Positions 12,243-23,403 of a stretch of DNA of 64,000 nt are shown here, one piece after another (the stretch's first letter is position 1; each line of letters begins with the position of its first letter). The translations under genes were made by a program, and so were the position numbers. The notes under the pieces were generated by a model. It was not told where the DNA came from and searched no databases. It was given only the letters and a program-made list of their open reading frames with translations. The DNA lies in assembly GCF_933775445.1 (NCBI RefSeq), contig NC_065876.1, positions 21,700,001 to 21,764,000 on the forward strand. Direction: 5' to 3'. This stretch comes from Argentina anserina (taxonomy: Eukaryota; Streptophyta; Magnoliopsida; Rosales; Rosaceae).

Positions 12243-12823
12243 TGAAAAACTGTGCTTGTTAAACTTCAAATTACAAGAAATGCATCGGATTTACCAAACA
12301 CCAGTAGCTCCTGCACTCACCCAAAAAAAAAAAACTTTCTTATCATAACTCATTTATTCAAGCATTTCTATGACAAATATAGAAAAAGCTACACTATATA
12401 CATTCATGTAAACTATATGGAAATTGAACACCAATTCTCACAAGAGTTTTATGAATCAACTTCAAAACCCAGAACCAAACAAATCTACGGAACGGAACCC
12501 ATGCGGGAGATTGCAAGGTAAATATGTTGGAGGGAAGACTCGGATTCGTGGCGTGTGTAATACCAACTTAGGGTTCAGATTCTTTCCCTGATTATTGGGT
12601 TATCCGAAGAGAGAGTATTCACTACTCTATTTAGCCTTTTAATTAAACTACTTAACAAACAAGAAAAAAGCATCTGGAAAAGTGTTTAATACTGACTCTA
12701 CTCTGTTTGAGATTCAGGCAGAGCCCTGAAACAAGAGTTGAGACCTAATCGTGAAATGAATTCGATCCGGAAAGCAACCTAGGTATGCAAAAAAGATCGG
12801 CCCAGTTGGAAATTCAAGGTAAT

Positions 12824-12825
<2 letters not shown>

Positions 12826-12857
<32 letters not shown>
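12826..12857. repeat. (GA)n microsatellite near the PIS 5' end
   Basis: 32 bp of uninterrupted AG dinucleotides, about 580 bp upstream of the PIS start codon. On the sense strand of PIS it is a CT tract, common in plant core promoters and 5' UTRs. Confidence 0.9.
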
Positions 12858-12859
<2 letters not shown>

Positions 12860-12861
<2 letters not shown>

Positions 12862-14469
12862 CCTGAATCGGAATCTGGGAATGGAGGGAAGAGCGGTGAG
12901 GGGTTGAGAGGAATGAGGAGGAGACCCGACCCGACTGTGTGTTGTTTTTTCTGCAAAGGGATTCTTCGTGTTTTACAACGAGATGCGTATCCCATTAATT
13001 GGCGCAGAGACCTGAAATTAAAGCATCCCAGACTTCCTCCTTTTTTTCCTTTTATTTTTTTATTGAAATTCTTTTTGTAAATTTAATTTTTAATTTTAAT
13101 TATTTTAAGATAAAAGAAAACTTTTTTTTTCAAAAAAAATATATTGATCTAAAACATAAACCTAAACCCAAGAGATTATCTACTCTAGCGGCATCAATCT
13201 CCCATTTAAACGTAGGAGTTCATGAGTTCGACTCATAACAGACTTGTTTGATAACAAAAATAAAAATCCCAAATTTGATTTAAATAGAGTGAGGACAACA
13301 CAATTGAACCAAAATTAAAATAAGGAAATAAAACCCCCTATTTCAACTCAATTTCTAAATTGATCCAAGGCGTGTACAAAGTTTGTGTCATGAATTATAA
13401 TGCACGTACGTGTTGAAATATCAATACAGAACAAGAAAGACCCAAACAGAATAATTTGGTCTCAGAATTGAAGGCAAACAAATAGTTAGAATGAAAATGT
13501 GTTATGGGAGGGGGAGGGGGATTGAGCTTCCTATCTTAGTTCTAATTTGTTTTTTTTTTATCCAGAAAAAAAAATCTAAGAGGTCCGCACCTACTCTCTT
13601 ATCATAACTTGAACGTAAGACGTAATAATCTAGGTCCTAAGTAACGATGCTCTTACCAATTAAGCTATTCATTTTATCAAACTTAGTAAGCTCTAATTTG
13701 TTTAGCAGACATTCCAATGAGTCACATCCACGTAGAGACTTTGGACGATCATAAGAAATATATGAAAACCACTCCGACAGACCCTAAATAAGGTAAGGTT
13801 GTACGTTTTGTTTTCTTGATTTGGGTACTCTACTAAAGGTTTGGAGCTTGATTTGTAAGCTTTCGTTATTTGGAGAATTTAGCATATGATTCAACTAAAT
13901 GGGTACGTATACGAGTACGCACGGAAACATTGATGTGATTTGCTAGTAATATATCATACAACTGATACAAGAATGTCAAAGGCTCATAATGAGCAGTGCT
14001 GATGTCCAAAGGCAGAGTGTAAAGGTTTACAGAGGGGGTGAATATATAGCAGCTTGGTGGCCTGGCGCCGGTGTCGTTCACACAAACAACAAAGGGCTAG
14101 GGGAACAAATAGCAGTAGCAAGAACCATTATATCCTCGATTTAAACTGTAACTTCCGGATCTTCCTATATATCCTCGATCTATTCTTAATTTGATAAATA
14201 AAAATAAAAATAAAAATAGAAACAATTACCATGCATAATACATTAAGCATACAATAACTTGCATGACGATCAACTACATTCAGAGTACAGCGCTACAAAA
14301 CATATTACCATTCATAACGACGCTATTCGGTTCAAGATCTGGAGAGCTCTTCGTGATTCTAAGCTAGCTGCTAGATACCTCGATCATGTTTCTCCAGTTC
14401 CTAGCTAGCTGGTAATAGTATATATATACTAGCCTGTTATTCCTATATATGCTATTTCCTCTAGCATTA
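12860..14469. other. PIS upstream region and intergenic DNA
   Basis: Holds the probable PIS promoter (about 12,860-13,050), AT-rich intergenic sequence, a tRNA-like short repeat at about 13,565-13,680, and the 3' flank of the WAT1-like copy. A minus-strand open frame at 13,866-14,081 has no recognisable domain. Confidence 0.45.
13565..13680 (-). mobile_element. tRNA-derived SINE-like repeat
   Basis: On the minus strand an A-box-like segment (TAGCTTAATTGGTAAGAGCA, 13,648-13,667) is followed 33 bp later by a B-box-like GTTCAAGTT (13,606-13,614). A downstream stretch ends in a T-rich/A-rich tail near 13,545-13,580. The arrangement fits a tRNA-related SINE. No flanking duplication could be defined, and a decayed tRNA gene is an alternative. 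Confidence 0.4.
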
Positions 14470-15898
14470 ATGCATAATGTTGGCATTTGGCAAGGCAATT
14501 GGATCAGCATCATCTTTGTTTCACTCTCTTTCTTCTTGTTGTTGGCTTCGTCATCTGGAGACCTGGTAACAATTTCAAGTGATCCTGCATATTCCTTCTT
14601 CTCAAAGCTTGTCATTGGCACACTGTGTCATCGTCTTTTTGTCGTTGCTTTTACCCCACAACATGGTATATAAACCACCTACTATTTACAATGATCCTAG
14701 CACGGTATAATTTCAAAATTGAACAAACCAAAACGTTAAAAGTTGATGTTAATTAGATAAAATTGAATGCAGAAAAAGATCGAAGTACGTATGTGATATA
14801 GTTCTACCTTCCAAGGTGCAACTTCTCATCTAAGAGCAAAGAGCCAACAAAGGCAACGATCACAAGCACTAGAGGGTTGAAAACAGATACAAATAACGGG
14901 CCTTTCATGCGTACACACAATGATAAAATCGTCACACTTATTCCAGTACCCACAATCCCCTAAAATTCATGTACAGGTTAATTATAAAGTTAATTAGCCA
15001 CAATCTCCTTCGAAAGTACAACATAGAAAAGAAAATTAATGAAAAGAAGATTAGCTATAGACAAGTACGTACCGTGTATGCAACCACGAGAAGTCTAATA
15101 TTCCAACCTAATCTCCATTGGCTCCAATCCCTCTCCCTGCAAAGTGCATAACCAACTGACTGCATCGACCCCATAAGTGACATTAGAGTTGTGCTTGAAT
15201 AGCAATGGTATTTCTCACCCATTTTCGCCTATTCGAACAAAAACAAGAACATTAATGACCGATGGAGCTATTAAGTGATTTCAATGACAGTTAGAAATTA
15301 ATAATCTAGAAAAAAATTCAGTAGCTAGAGACTGTCGTCCTGCATGTGTAACCACTTTGATAGATAGATTTAATCTAACAAATAAATCGTCTAAAATCTA
15401 AACGTAATAGATAGATCATCACCTGAATAATCGGCCAGATTGCGTAGCCTAAAGAGCTGCCGATAGCCAGAAGACAACCTAATATACGATCTCGGAGTTC
15501 TGTTTTACTGGTATGTTCTACCGCATGGTGGATTGCTTGCTCACTTCTATGCAATAGCCCAAGATGGGAGGACCATAAATTGATTTCCACACCGTTATAA
15601 AAAGGTCATAAGCATTGCTCCTCCTACTCCCATCAATGTTCCCAACACCTTTGCCTTCCCGCCTGCGCTCCTTAAGTTCAATCTCTCCAACCTAAGCATG
15701 CATTGTCCAAATTAATTTACTTCAACACATAACCAATTCATGCAAATGGAAAAAAAAAAAGCCACCTAAATATGAGTCTTTTCACTAAATTAGTTTGACC
15801 TGAAGATAAAAATACCTGAAAAAGATGGCCAAAACGAAAGTCATGGCCGGAATTAGCTGGGTTATAGCGGAACTAAATGTCGTTGATGTCCAACTAAT

Positions 15899-16780
15899 GT
15901 GAAAATACAAGATAGAACAATAACGAGTAATAGCAGCGGAATATGTAGAAGAATTTTACTTTTCTATTAAATAATCGATATTACAATGATTACACCTTAA
16001 TCAATAATAATGTTATTCTCAAAAATAAAAATACTTCTTACTTGATAGTCACAATCAAGTATGAAACAACCTCACTAAGATCGTTGCTTCAAGTGTCGAT
16101 ACAATCTCACTAAGATCGTTGTAGTCACACAGATGATCAACCTCACTAAGATCGTTGATGTTGCCACTAAGGTCTTCAATGGAGTCACACAGATCTCCTA
16201 GCACTAAACCCTCCTTTTTGTGAATTTTCTTCTCTTTAGTTTCACCTTGTTTCTTCTATACGTGTTTACTAGGAGGCAGCAAACCTACTACATATATATA
16301 TCATCACTCTTCACGGCTCAACTCTTCATAAAGATAGGAATACCTACTTTCCTAATACAACTCAACTTTATGGTAATATAACCAAGCCGTGAAGCATTCT
16401 AAGTCCAACAAGAAACTTCTTTATTTGGCCTTTTATGCAGATCTGATCTCTTCCTTATGGCAGAGCCACTGCCTATAGCCTACCTAGCCTTTCTATGCCT
16501 TAAATCCCTTAATCCTAGTACTAATAGGCAATCAACCCAAATCCTTTCTTAATACATCCTTCTATGGAAAAGGAAAAACAATACATATGGAATGCATTTT
16601 AATATAAATATATTTGAAACTATTTTTCCAAATATGCTTTATTCTACCCATATATAATCCCATATATATTTGATTTGGCCAAATCATAAAAACCTTGTCG
16701 CAAGATGTTTCCTAGTCCGACTAGGAAATGTCCTCAATGCTCCCCCTTTGTTGTCACAACTTGTTATTCACATCTTTGGT
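15899..16780 (-). mobile_element. LTR-like block inside WAT1-like copy 1
   Basis: AT-rich stretch abutting the exon 3 remnant. It contains AGCAGCGGAATATG near its left end, three or four copies of a CACTAAGATCGTTG motif at 16,070-16,170, and a CTCCCCCTTT tract at 16,741, which on the minus strand is a purine tract like those beside Copia 3' LTRs. No second LTR, target duplication or coding domain was found, so this is a tentative LTR plus internal remnant. Confidence 0.35.
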
Positions 16781-17664
16781 TCTTCATCACCTCTATGGAA
16801 GCCAATATATGTACCTTCATAATGCTTTCTATATGAATGTTTAGAGTCAATGTCCCCCTGTATCAATTAGCATGTTAATCTCTATCCAAAATGGCATTAG
16901 ATACTCCAAGAATAATTAATATTTGAAGGTTTCGGTAGAAATACATGCAGTGCTAGTTAGGGTTACTTCAGCCAGTCCTAAGCCAATAGTGCCATCGATT
17001 ATTTACAAATTGACAGCTTGAACTCATCTCTTTCCGACACTATTGCTTCAACTCTCTGTCTTTCGATCGATCGATATAACAAATGTAAGTTGTAAGAGAA
17101 TGTTTGCTTTCTAACTTTTTTCGTGATCGGAAAAATGATGCCATCAGTTACAAATGAGAAGATTGAAAGTTTATATTCAAAATACACAGTGCCGGCATTG
17201 CACGGAATTTTTTTTTTAAAAAAGTATCATTACCAATTTAAATATGGTATGCATATCAGCGTGCATTAGTCAATCAGACCACTAGAATTGTTCTATACCA
17301 GAGGAGTAATTATTTTGTGTACCCGCCATACTACGTAGCATTGTCATGTGATGTACCAAACCAATCATATTACGTCATTGTATAATTAACATGCACGCAA
17401 TGAAAAGGACAAAGTTAATTTACATATAAGAACTAATCATAAATAATCACAGTAAAAAATAGACCAATAACATTAAGGACGTACGCCATGTGGGATATGT
17501 GGCGGGTATATATAATAATTTCTCTATACCTGAGAATAAAATTTGGATAGTTAATCAAGTCATAATAAAACTGCATAAAACTATTTTGTTTGGCCAACGT
17601 AGCGTACAACAATACAATTATTTCAAAAAAATGTACAGCTATACAAGAAAGAGATATATATATA

Positions 17665-18065
17665 CAGTCTATATCCAGAGTGAAGTTTCACTCTAAAATT
17701 ACAGAGTGAAGTTCCAATTTTGGCATACTTTTCGGTCAAGTTTTTTTCAACATAAACGATTCAATATTTAGGTAAGCTATTCAAGATCATCTCTACAAAA
17801 TTTCATCTAATTCAGACATCGTTAATGTATTGAAATTAGATTAAATCAATGAATGAATTAAAACTGTTCAACGTGAACCGTTCGTGTAAATCTCAATTTT
17901 GAAAGCTCAAACCATTCTCAAATTGGATGAAATTTTGTAGAGATGATCTTGAATAGCATACCTAAATATTGAATTGTTTATGGTGAAAACATTTGACCGA
18001 AAAGTGTGCTAAAATCGGAACTTCACTCTGTAATTTCATAGTGAAGCTTCACTCTGGATAGGGAC

Positions 18066-18067
<2 letters not shown>
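17665..18067. mobile_element. Long-TIR (foldback) MITE
   Basis: About 403 bp whose two ends are near-perfect inverted copies for roughly 160 bp. Left end reads CAGTC..ATCCAGAGTGAAG; the reverse complement of the right end reads CAGTCC.TATCCAGAGTGAAG. Both arms contain ATTACAGAGTGAAGTTCC and GATCATCTCTACAAAATTTC. It has no coding capacity. It sits between TA dinucleotide runs, so the target duplication cannot be read. The superfamily is uncertain. Confidence 0.85.
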
Positions 18068-18099
<32 letters not shown>

Positions 18100-18591
18100 C
18101 AATGGATGAGGTATGTTCTGTAATAGCGAGTAAAACATGTAGGAAGAACGGAAGATTGCATTAAAAAAGACGTTTTCCATTCCAAATGGAGCACCAAACA
18201 ATAGCACAAATTGATAAGAGAACCGATATATGAACTTCATTAGTTAGTTGGTCTGGTTTGCTTACCCAAACAAGCCACACAGAAACGATTGCAGTAGTAC
18301 CATCCAGAAAGAGGAAAGGAAGAAGTATAATTCTTTATACATATGAAGATGTATAGGGACATATATACCTTTCGAAGTAGAGAGCAAGAGGAGTGAGGAA
18401 GGCGGTGGCAAAGAGGAGGCGATAAGCAACAGCAATAGTGGGATTCATGCCATCGTTGGTGGCGAGTTTGTATAAAATGTTGACTCCGGCAAAGATTACC
18501 TGGCCACTACCATTAGCAGAACGGGCTTCACGCCATGCTGAGCATTGCGAAGCTTAATTGAGGCACCCATCACCTTTTTCGATCATGCACT

Positions 18592-18593
<2 letters not shown>

Positions 18594-18666
<73 letters not shown>
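18594..18666. repeat. (AG)n microsatellite at the WAT1-like copy 1 start
   Basis: 73 bp of uninterrupted AG repeats, 24 bp upstream of the copy 1 ATG. It is a CT tract on the gene's sense strand. It is likely to vary in length between individuals. Confidence 0.95.
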
Positions 18667-18667
<1 letters not shown>

Positions 18668-18706
18668 AATGGGGGTTAATGGAGGAGGAAGTCAACTGGA
18701 TGGGGG

Positions 18707-18895
18707 TACAAGGACGGAGCCAGGATTTCATAATGGGTTGGGTTAGAAAAAAATTTACGATTATTTATGAACTATATATAGAAATTTGGAATTGGCTAAT
18801 ATTTAAAATTTAAATTTTTACACTAACATTTAGTTAGAAAAACAAGTTTTTTAATAATTTGAGGTGTGCTACAGCCCACCATAGCCCCTGTGTAT
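18707..18895. mobile_element. Short non-coding element, copy 1 (family with 19,298-19,482)
   Basis: Shares nearly its whole length with 19,298-19,482: GGAGCCAG, AATATTTAAAATTT, TTTTTACACTA and GTGTGCTACAGCCC-like parts in the same order. No coding capacity. Ends are set by comparison with the other copy; the target duplication is not clear here. Confidence 0.65.
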
Positions 18896-19099
18896 CAAGT
18901 GGCTAGTGTCTCGATCTGTGCTTCTGTATTATTTGGTTTGTTTCCCATGTCTCTACCTATACACCACATGAGGAGGCATAAATTCGACTAGATAGGCTAT
19001 AAATATCGGCGCATGCATTTTTATTCTCCAAAGTCCAAATTGAGTAATATTTCTATTTTTTGTGCGTTCGAGAAAGCAGATCCTCCATCCATTCAAGAA

Positions 19100-20586
19100 A
19101 AAAAGCCGATCTTCCGTATCAATTGTATATGGAAAAGCTTGATATTAGTAAAGCTACATATATCTATGCAATTTTTCAGAAGTTGGGTTTCACAGAGGCT
19201 TGGATCAAAATGGTCATGCGTTGTATCACCAGGGTCATATTCCATTCTTATTGAGGGTACTCCAACTGAAACAATAGTGCCTTCTAGGGGTATTAGATAA
19301 GGGTGGAGCCAGAATTTATAATAGGTTGAGCTAGAAAAAAATTACGATTATTAATTAACTATATATAGAAATTTGGGATGGATTAATATTTAAAATTTAC
19401 ATTTTTACACTACAATTTAGCTAGAAAGACCATTTTTTTAGTAATTTAAGGTGGGTTATAACCCGTGTGTAGCTACATTCTTGGTATTAGACAAGGAAAT
19501 CCACTTTCTCCTTACATCTGTGTTGAGGGTTTATCTTCACTTATTAGTCAGGTAGTTCAAAATGGTACGGTTGAGAGTTTAAAAATGAGTCCACAGGCAC
19601 CCACTCTTCACCACCTGTTCTTTGCAGATGACAATTTTATTTTTGGAGCTTCTAGCAGTGTAGAATGTGATCATTACAAGAGAATTCTGGATGTGTATGC
19701 ACAAGTTTTGAGCCAGAAAATCAAATTTGACAAGAGTAGTGAGGTTTAGCATGAATGTGGATATAGATATGTAAGTTTCTGTTGCCGCTATTCTTGCCGT
19801 GGAGGGCAAGGAAGAGCATGATCGTTATCTCGGTTTCCCGCTTCGAGTAGGAAAATCTAAAACAGCTATCTTTGAGTACATTAAGGAAAAGTTGTCTAAA
19901 CGTCTGTTGAGATGGAAATTGAAGATCTTAAGTTGTGCAGGCAAGGAAATTCTCATTAAGGCTGTGGCGCATACTATGCCTCTTTATGTGATGAATTGTT
20001 ACCTCTTGCCTAAAACTCTGTGTGATGACATTCATCAATTATGTCCTTCTTTCTTTTGGGGAGACACGAAGGAAAAGAAAAGTATTCACTCGCACAGTTG
20101 GGAGAGACTTTGCCTAACCAAAGATGAAGGAGGTATGGGTTTTAAGAATTTGTTTGCTTCTAATCTTGCCATGTTAGCAAACCAGGGATGATGTATTATC
20201 ACTCAGCCGAATTCTCTTGTAGCTCAAGTTTTCAAGGCCAGATACTATCCGTATTCCAGTTTCTGGGATGCGTCTTTGGGGGATAGTCCCTCTTTTTCTT
20301 GGAGAAGTATTCTTTCTGCTAGGCTTGTTTTGAGTGCCGGAGTTCTATGGAAAGTTGGTGATGGAATGCAAATTGATGTTTGATCTGAAAAATGGATTCC
20401 AACTAATTTAGGACACCAATTACAAAAGCCAGTGCATAGTATGTTGTAGAAGGTAACAGACCTTATTGATCATCCTCTTAAATGGTGGAATACAGCCCTA
20501 GTTCAAGCCACTTTCGATAATCATGTTGCATCTAAAATCTTGTGCATTCCTCTTAGTCGTAAAGCTGCATGTGAAAAACTTGTTTC
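19100..20586 (+). pseudogene. LINE (non-LTR) retrotransposon, 5' segment: reverse transcriptase
   Basis: Decayed reverse transcriptase in several frames: MEKLDISKA, LGFTEAWIKMVMRCIT, GIRQGNPLSPYICVEGL, HHLFFADDNFIFGAS (FADD active site), YLGFPLRVGKSK, then LRWKLKILSCAGKEILIKAV, WGDTKEKKSIHSHSWERLC and GMGFKNLFASNLAML. Stops and shifts at 19,747, 20,189 and elsewhere. The endonuclease is absent, as in a 5'-truncated copy. A 185-bp element interrupts it at 19,298 and a Copia element at 20,587. The rest of the LINE resumes at 37,368. Confidence 0.9.
19298..19482. mobile_element. Short non-coding element with 9-bp target duplication, inserted in the LINE
   Basis: 185-bp insertion flanked by GGTATTAGA at 19,289-19,297 and 19,483-19,491. 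Removing it and one repeat restores the reverse-transcriptase motif GIRQGNPLSPY. A 9-bp duplication is typical of Mutator-type elements. Terminal similarity is weak (AAGGGTGGAGC against AAGAATGTAGC inverted). Confidence 0.75.
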
Positions 20587-21249
20587 TGTTAGGGTGCGGA
20601 AGAATGAACTGTAGAATAAAAATCGAAATAACTCACAATCACAAGCGGAAAATAAAAATGATAGAGAACATCATAATTTAACGTGGTTTGGCAAAGTGCC
20701 TACATCCACGGGTAGCAACAATAAAGAACCTTCACTATATGAAGAAAGGTTACACCGAAAGAAACACTACTTCAAGACTCACACTTGAAGGGATACACTC
20801 TCACACATTTTATTTTGCTACACACACAAAACTCTCTACTTGGAGTTTTCTCTCTATCTCTCACTCTTGATCACACACAAGATGATCTCTCCCTTATTGT
20901 TCTTCTATGTTTATTGCACCATTTCTCATGCCTTTATATAGACAAACATCTTTGTGCAATTCATGCATTTGCATGTAACATGCATGGAAGCAAACTCAAT
21001 CTACTTCCTTGATTCATGCTCAATGTTGGCATGCTCATCAATGCATTATTCTTTCTTTGTCAAACAAATCAGCAACCTACCACTCTAAGGTTGTAGCTTT
21101 GTTTCTTACCTTCAACAAAGGCTGCTCCAAGTTTCAACAAAATTAGCTCCATCAGTTAATGAATCACCAAAGCACTAGGTGTGCTTGATTTACTCATGTG
21201 AACATCGGATAGTTTTCTCACCTCCATTAAGGAGGGACTGACCCTATCA
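20587..21249 (-). repeat. 3' LTR of the nested Copia element
   Basis: 663 bp, TGTTAGGGTGCGG to CCCTATCA, closely similar to the LTR at 36,706-37,367. A purine tract (GGGAGGGGAGATTG on the minus strand) borders its inner edge at about 21,250-21,263, the expected polypurine tract. Confidence 0.9.
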
Positions 21250-21411
21250 ATCTCCCCTCCCGACTTAGATGGAGGGATGCGCCATTCCAGACGCGCTTCT
21301 GCAGAACTCGAACTTCTCATTCGGTAGAGACTTCGTCATCATATCCGAACTGTTCTTCTCTGTATGAATTTTTTTCAGCAACATTTGCTTAGCTTCCAGC
21401 ACATCACGTAT

Positions 21412-22963
21412 CTAGTGATACCTCACATCAATGTATTTCAACCTCGATTGAAAACTCGAATTTTTTCTCAAGTGAATCGCGCTTTGACTGTCACAATGCA
21501 AGACAAACTCTTGTTGTGTATGACCCAATTCTTGTAGGAATCTCTTCAACCATAAAATATCTTTGCACGCTTCCTTAACTGCAATATACTCTTCTTTTGT
21601 AGTTGACAAAGCAACACATTTTTGTAGCTTTGAAGTCCACGAGACAGCTCCCCCTGAAAATGTGATCAGGTATCCGGATGTGGACTTTCTCGTGTCAATA
21701 TCCCCGGTCATATATGTGTAGCCAAGTAGTTCAGACTTGCCACTTCTAAAGCATAGACTCATATTTGAAGTTCCCCGCAAGTATCTCAGAATCCAATTGA
21801 CAGCATTCCAGTGCTCCTTGCCTGGATTAGATAAGAATCTGCTAACAACACCAACTGCAGGTGTTATGTCTGGTCTAGTACAAACCATCACGTATATCAA
21901 GCTCCCTACTGCTGAGGCATATGACATTGTTGCCATTTCTTCCTCCTCCTTCTGACTCGTAGGACTTTCCTTTGAGCTCAGTTTCATGTGACTAGCAAGT
22001 GGAGTAACAACTGGTTTTGCTTTCTCCATGTGGAAACGCTCTAGTACCTTATTGATGTACTTTTCTTGTGATAACCATAATTTCTTGTTCTGACGATCAT
22101 AGGCAATCTCCATACCCAAAATCTGCTTGTCTGGTTCCAAATCCTTCATATCAAAGGACTTTGACAAATCTGCCTTTAACTGCTGAATCATAGCAGTATC
22201 TTTGCCAACAATTAACATATCATCTACATAAAGTAGTAAGATGATAAAATTACCTCCAGCGGGTTGTTGAATATAAACACACGGATCTGCTGACGTTCTC
22301 TTTCACCCATGACTCACCATGAAAGAGTCAAACTTCTTGTACCATTGTCTTGGTGCTTGCTTCAATCCGTACAGACTTTTCTTCAACTTGCAAACCATAT
22401 GCTCTTTTCCATTGACTTCGAAGCCTTCTGGTTGCTCCATGTATATTTCTTCATCTAAATCACCATGAAGAAATGCAGTCTTCACATTCATTTGCTCCAA
22501 CTCTAGATCCATGCAGCCATGCCCAAAATGACTCTAATCGAAGTCATCTTGACAACAGGTGAGAAAATCTCATCAAAATCAATTCCTTCTTTCTGGATGA
22601 ATCCTTTGACAACTAAGCGAGCATTGAACTTTTTCAGTTTCTCATTCTCATATCTCTTCAACTTGAACACCCACTTGTTCTTGAGTGTTTTTCGGCCTTT
22701 AGGAAGCTTCACCAACTCATAGGTGTCATTTTTCAGTAAAGATTCCATCTCAAACTCCGTGGCTAGCCTTCATTTGTCCTGGTCTTGATGAATCTTTACT
22801 TCCCTGTAACTTTCAGGCTCTCAGTCACTGGTCAAAAGGATTTAATTTACATAAGGATCATCTCCATCATTAGTCACCAAAATATATTGAGATGATGGAT
22901 ACTTGGTGGATGAAATTTGCCTCCTAGTGCTTTTACGAACAACTGCTTGATTATTCACATGTT
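21412..22963 (-). pseudogene. Copia reverse transcriptase and RNase H (decayed)
   Basis: Minus-strand pieces in order: KNKWVFKLKRYENEKLKKFN with [66 protein letters not shown] (YVDD active site), then RNase H with YMTGDIDTRKSTSGY, ALSTTKEEYIAVKEACKD and LHCDSQSAIHL. Broken by stops and shifts near 22,503 and 22,303. The upstream part of the polyprotein lies beyond the Ty3 insertion at 22,969. Confidence 0.9.
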
Positions 22964-23403
22964 GCTCCTGTAATAACCTGACTTTTCGGGATGATTTATT
23001 GGATTGATTCTAAGTTTATAAAGTTTTTGAAATCATTAAACGTGTTTGTGTTGCTTTGCGACGTCGGAAATCAAAAATGGAAACGTTATCGGAACGTTTA
23101 TTTAGAAAAACGTTACGTTTCCGCGACGTGAGAATTGACTTTTATTCCATCGCTCGTTTGTAAAAACTTCCTTCACGAAAGCTGTAGAGCTCGTCGATAT
23201 GAGTTCGTGGACACTACACGCGTCCTAATCGAACGTCGCACATAAGAGTTATTAACGACGGAAGTTAGTTTCCGATTTTAGAGGTGTGTATAAAAGGAAA
23301 GTTTTTAAGAGTAGGGTTTCCATTTTCGGAAACCCTCTCTCTCTCACCTCACCCGCCTCCCTCTCTCTCGTCCTCTCTCTCTCTCACCCGAGTCTCTCTC
23401 TCT

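Larger units (their letters stand above)
14470..18570 (-). pseudogene. WAT1-related (EamA-type) transporter, copy 1, broken
   Basis: Exons read on the minus strand: 1 at 18,369-18,570 (MGASIKLRNAQHGVKP..., then VNILYKLATNDGMNP), 2 at 18,266 to about 18,320 (LLQSFLCGLFG), 3 partial at 15,816 to about 15,911 (TSTTFSSAITQLIPAMTF), 4 at 15,423-15,691 (LRSAGGKAKVLGTLMGVGGA), 5 at 15,073-15,228, 6 at 14,808-14,959 (VRMKGPLFVSVFNPLVL, SLLLDEKLHLG), 7 from 14,704. WAT1-related proteins are ten-helix EamA exporters of auxin or metabolites. Lesions: exon 1 lacks a base near 18,501-18,506; exon 4 has an extra T (A run 15,599-15,603); exon 7 acceptor is AC not AG at 14,705-14,706; TAA at 14,686-14,688. 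The 5' part of exon 3 was not found, and a 2-kb transposon-like stretch lies there. Confidence 0.82.

Noticed and set aside
12714..12995. Minus-strand frame with a long Ser-Leu repeat
   Set aside because: Generated by the GA microsatellite upstream of PIS.
13180..13250. Possible tRNA or SINE (B-box-like GAGTTCGACTC)
   Set aside because: No convincing A box at the right distance and no cloverleaf could be drawn.
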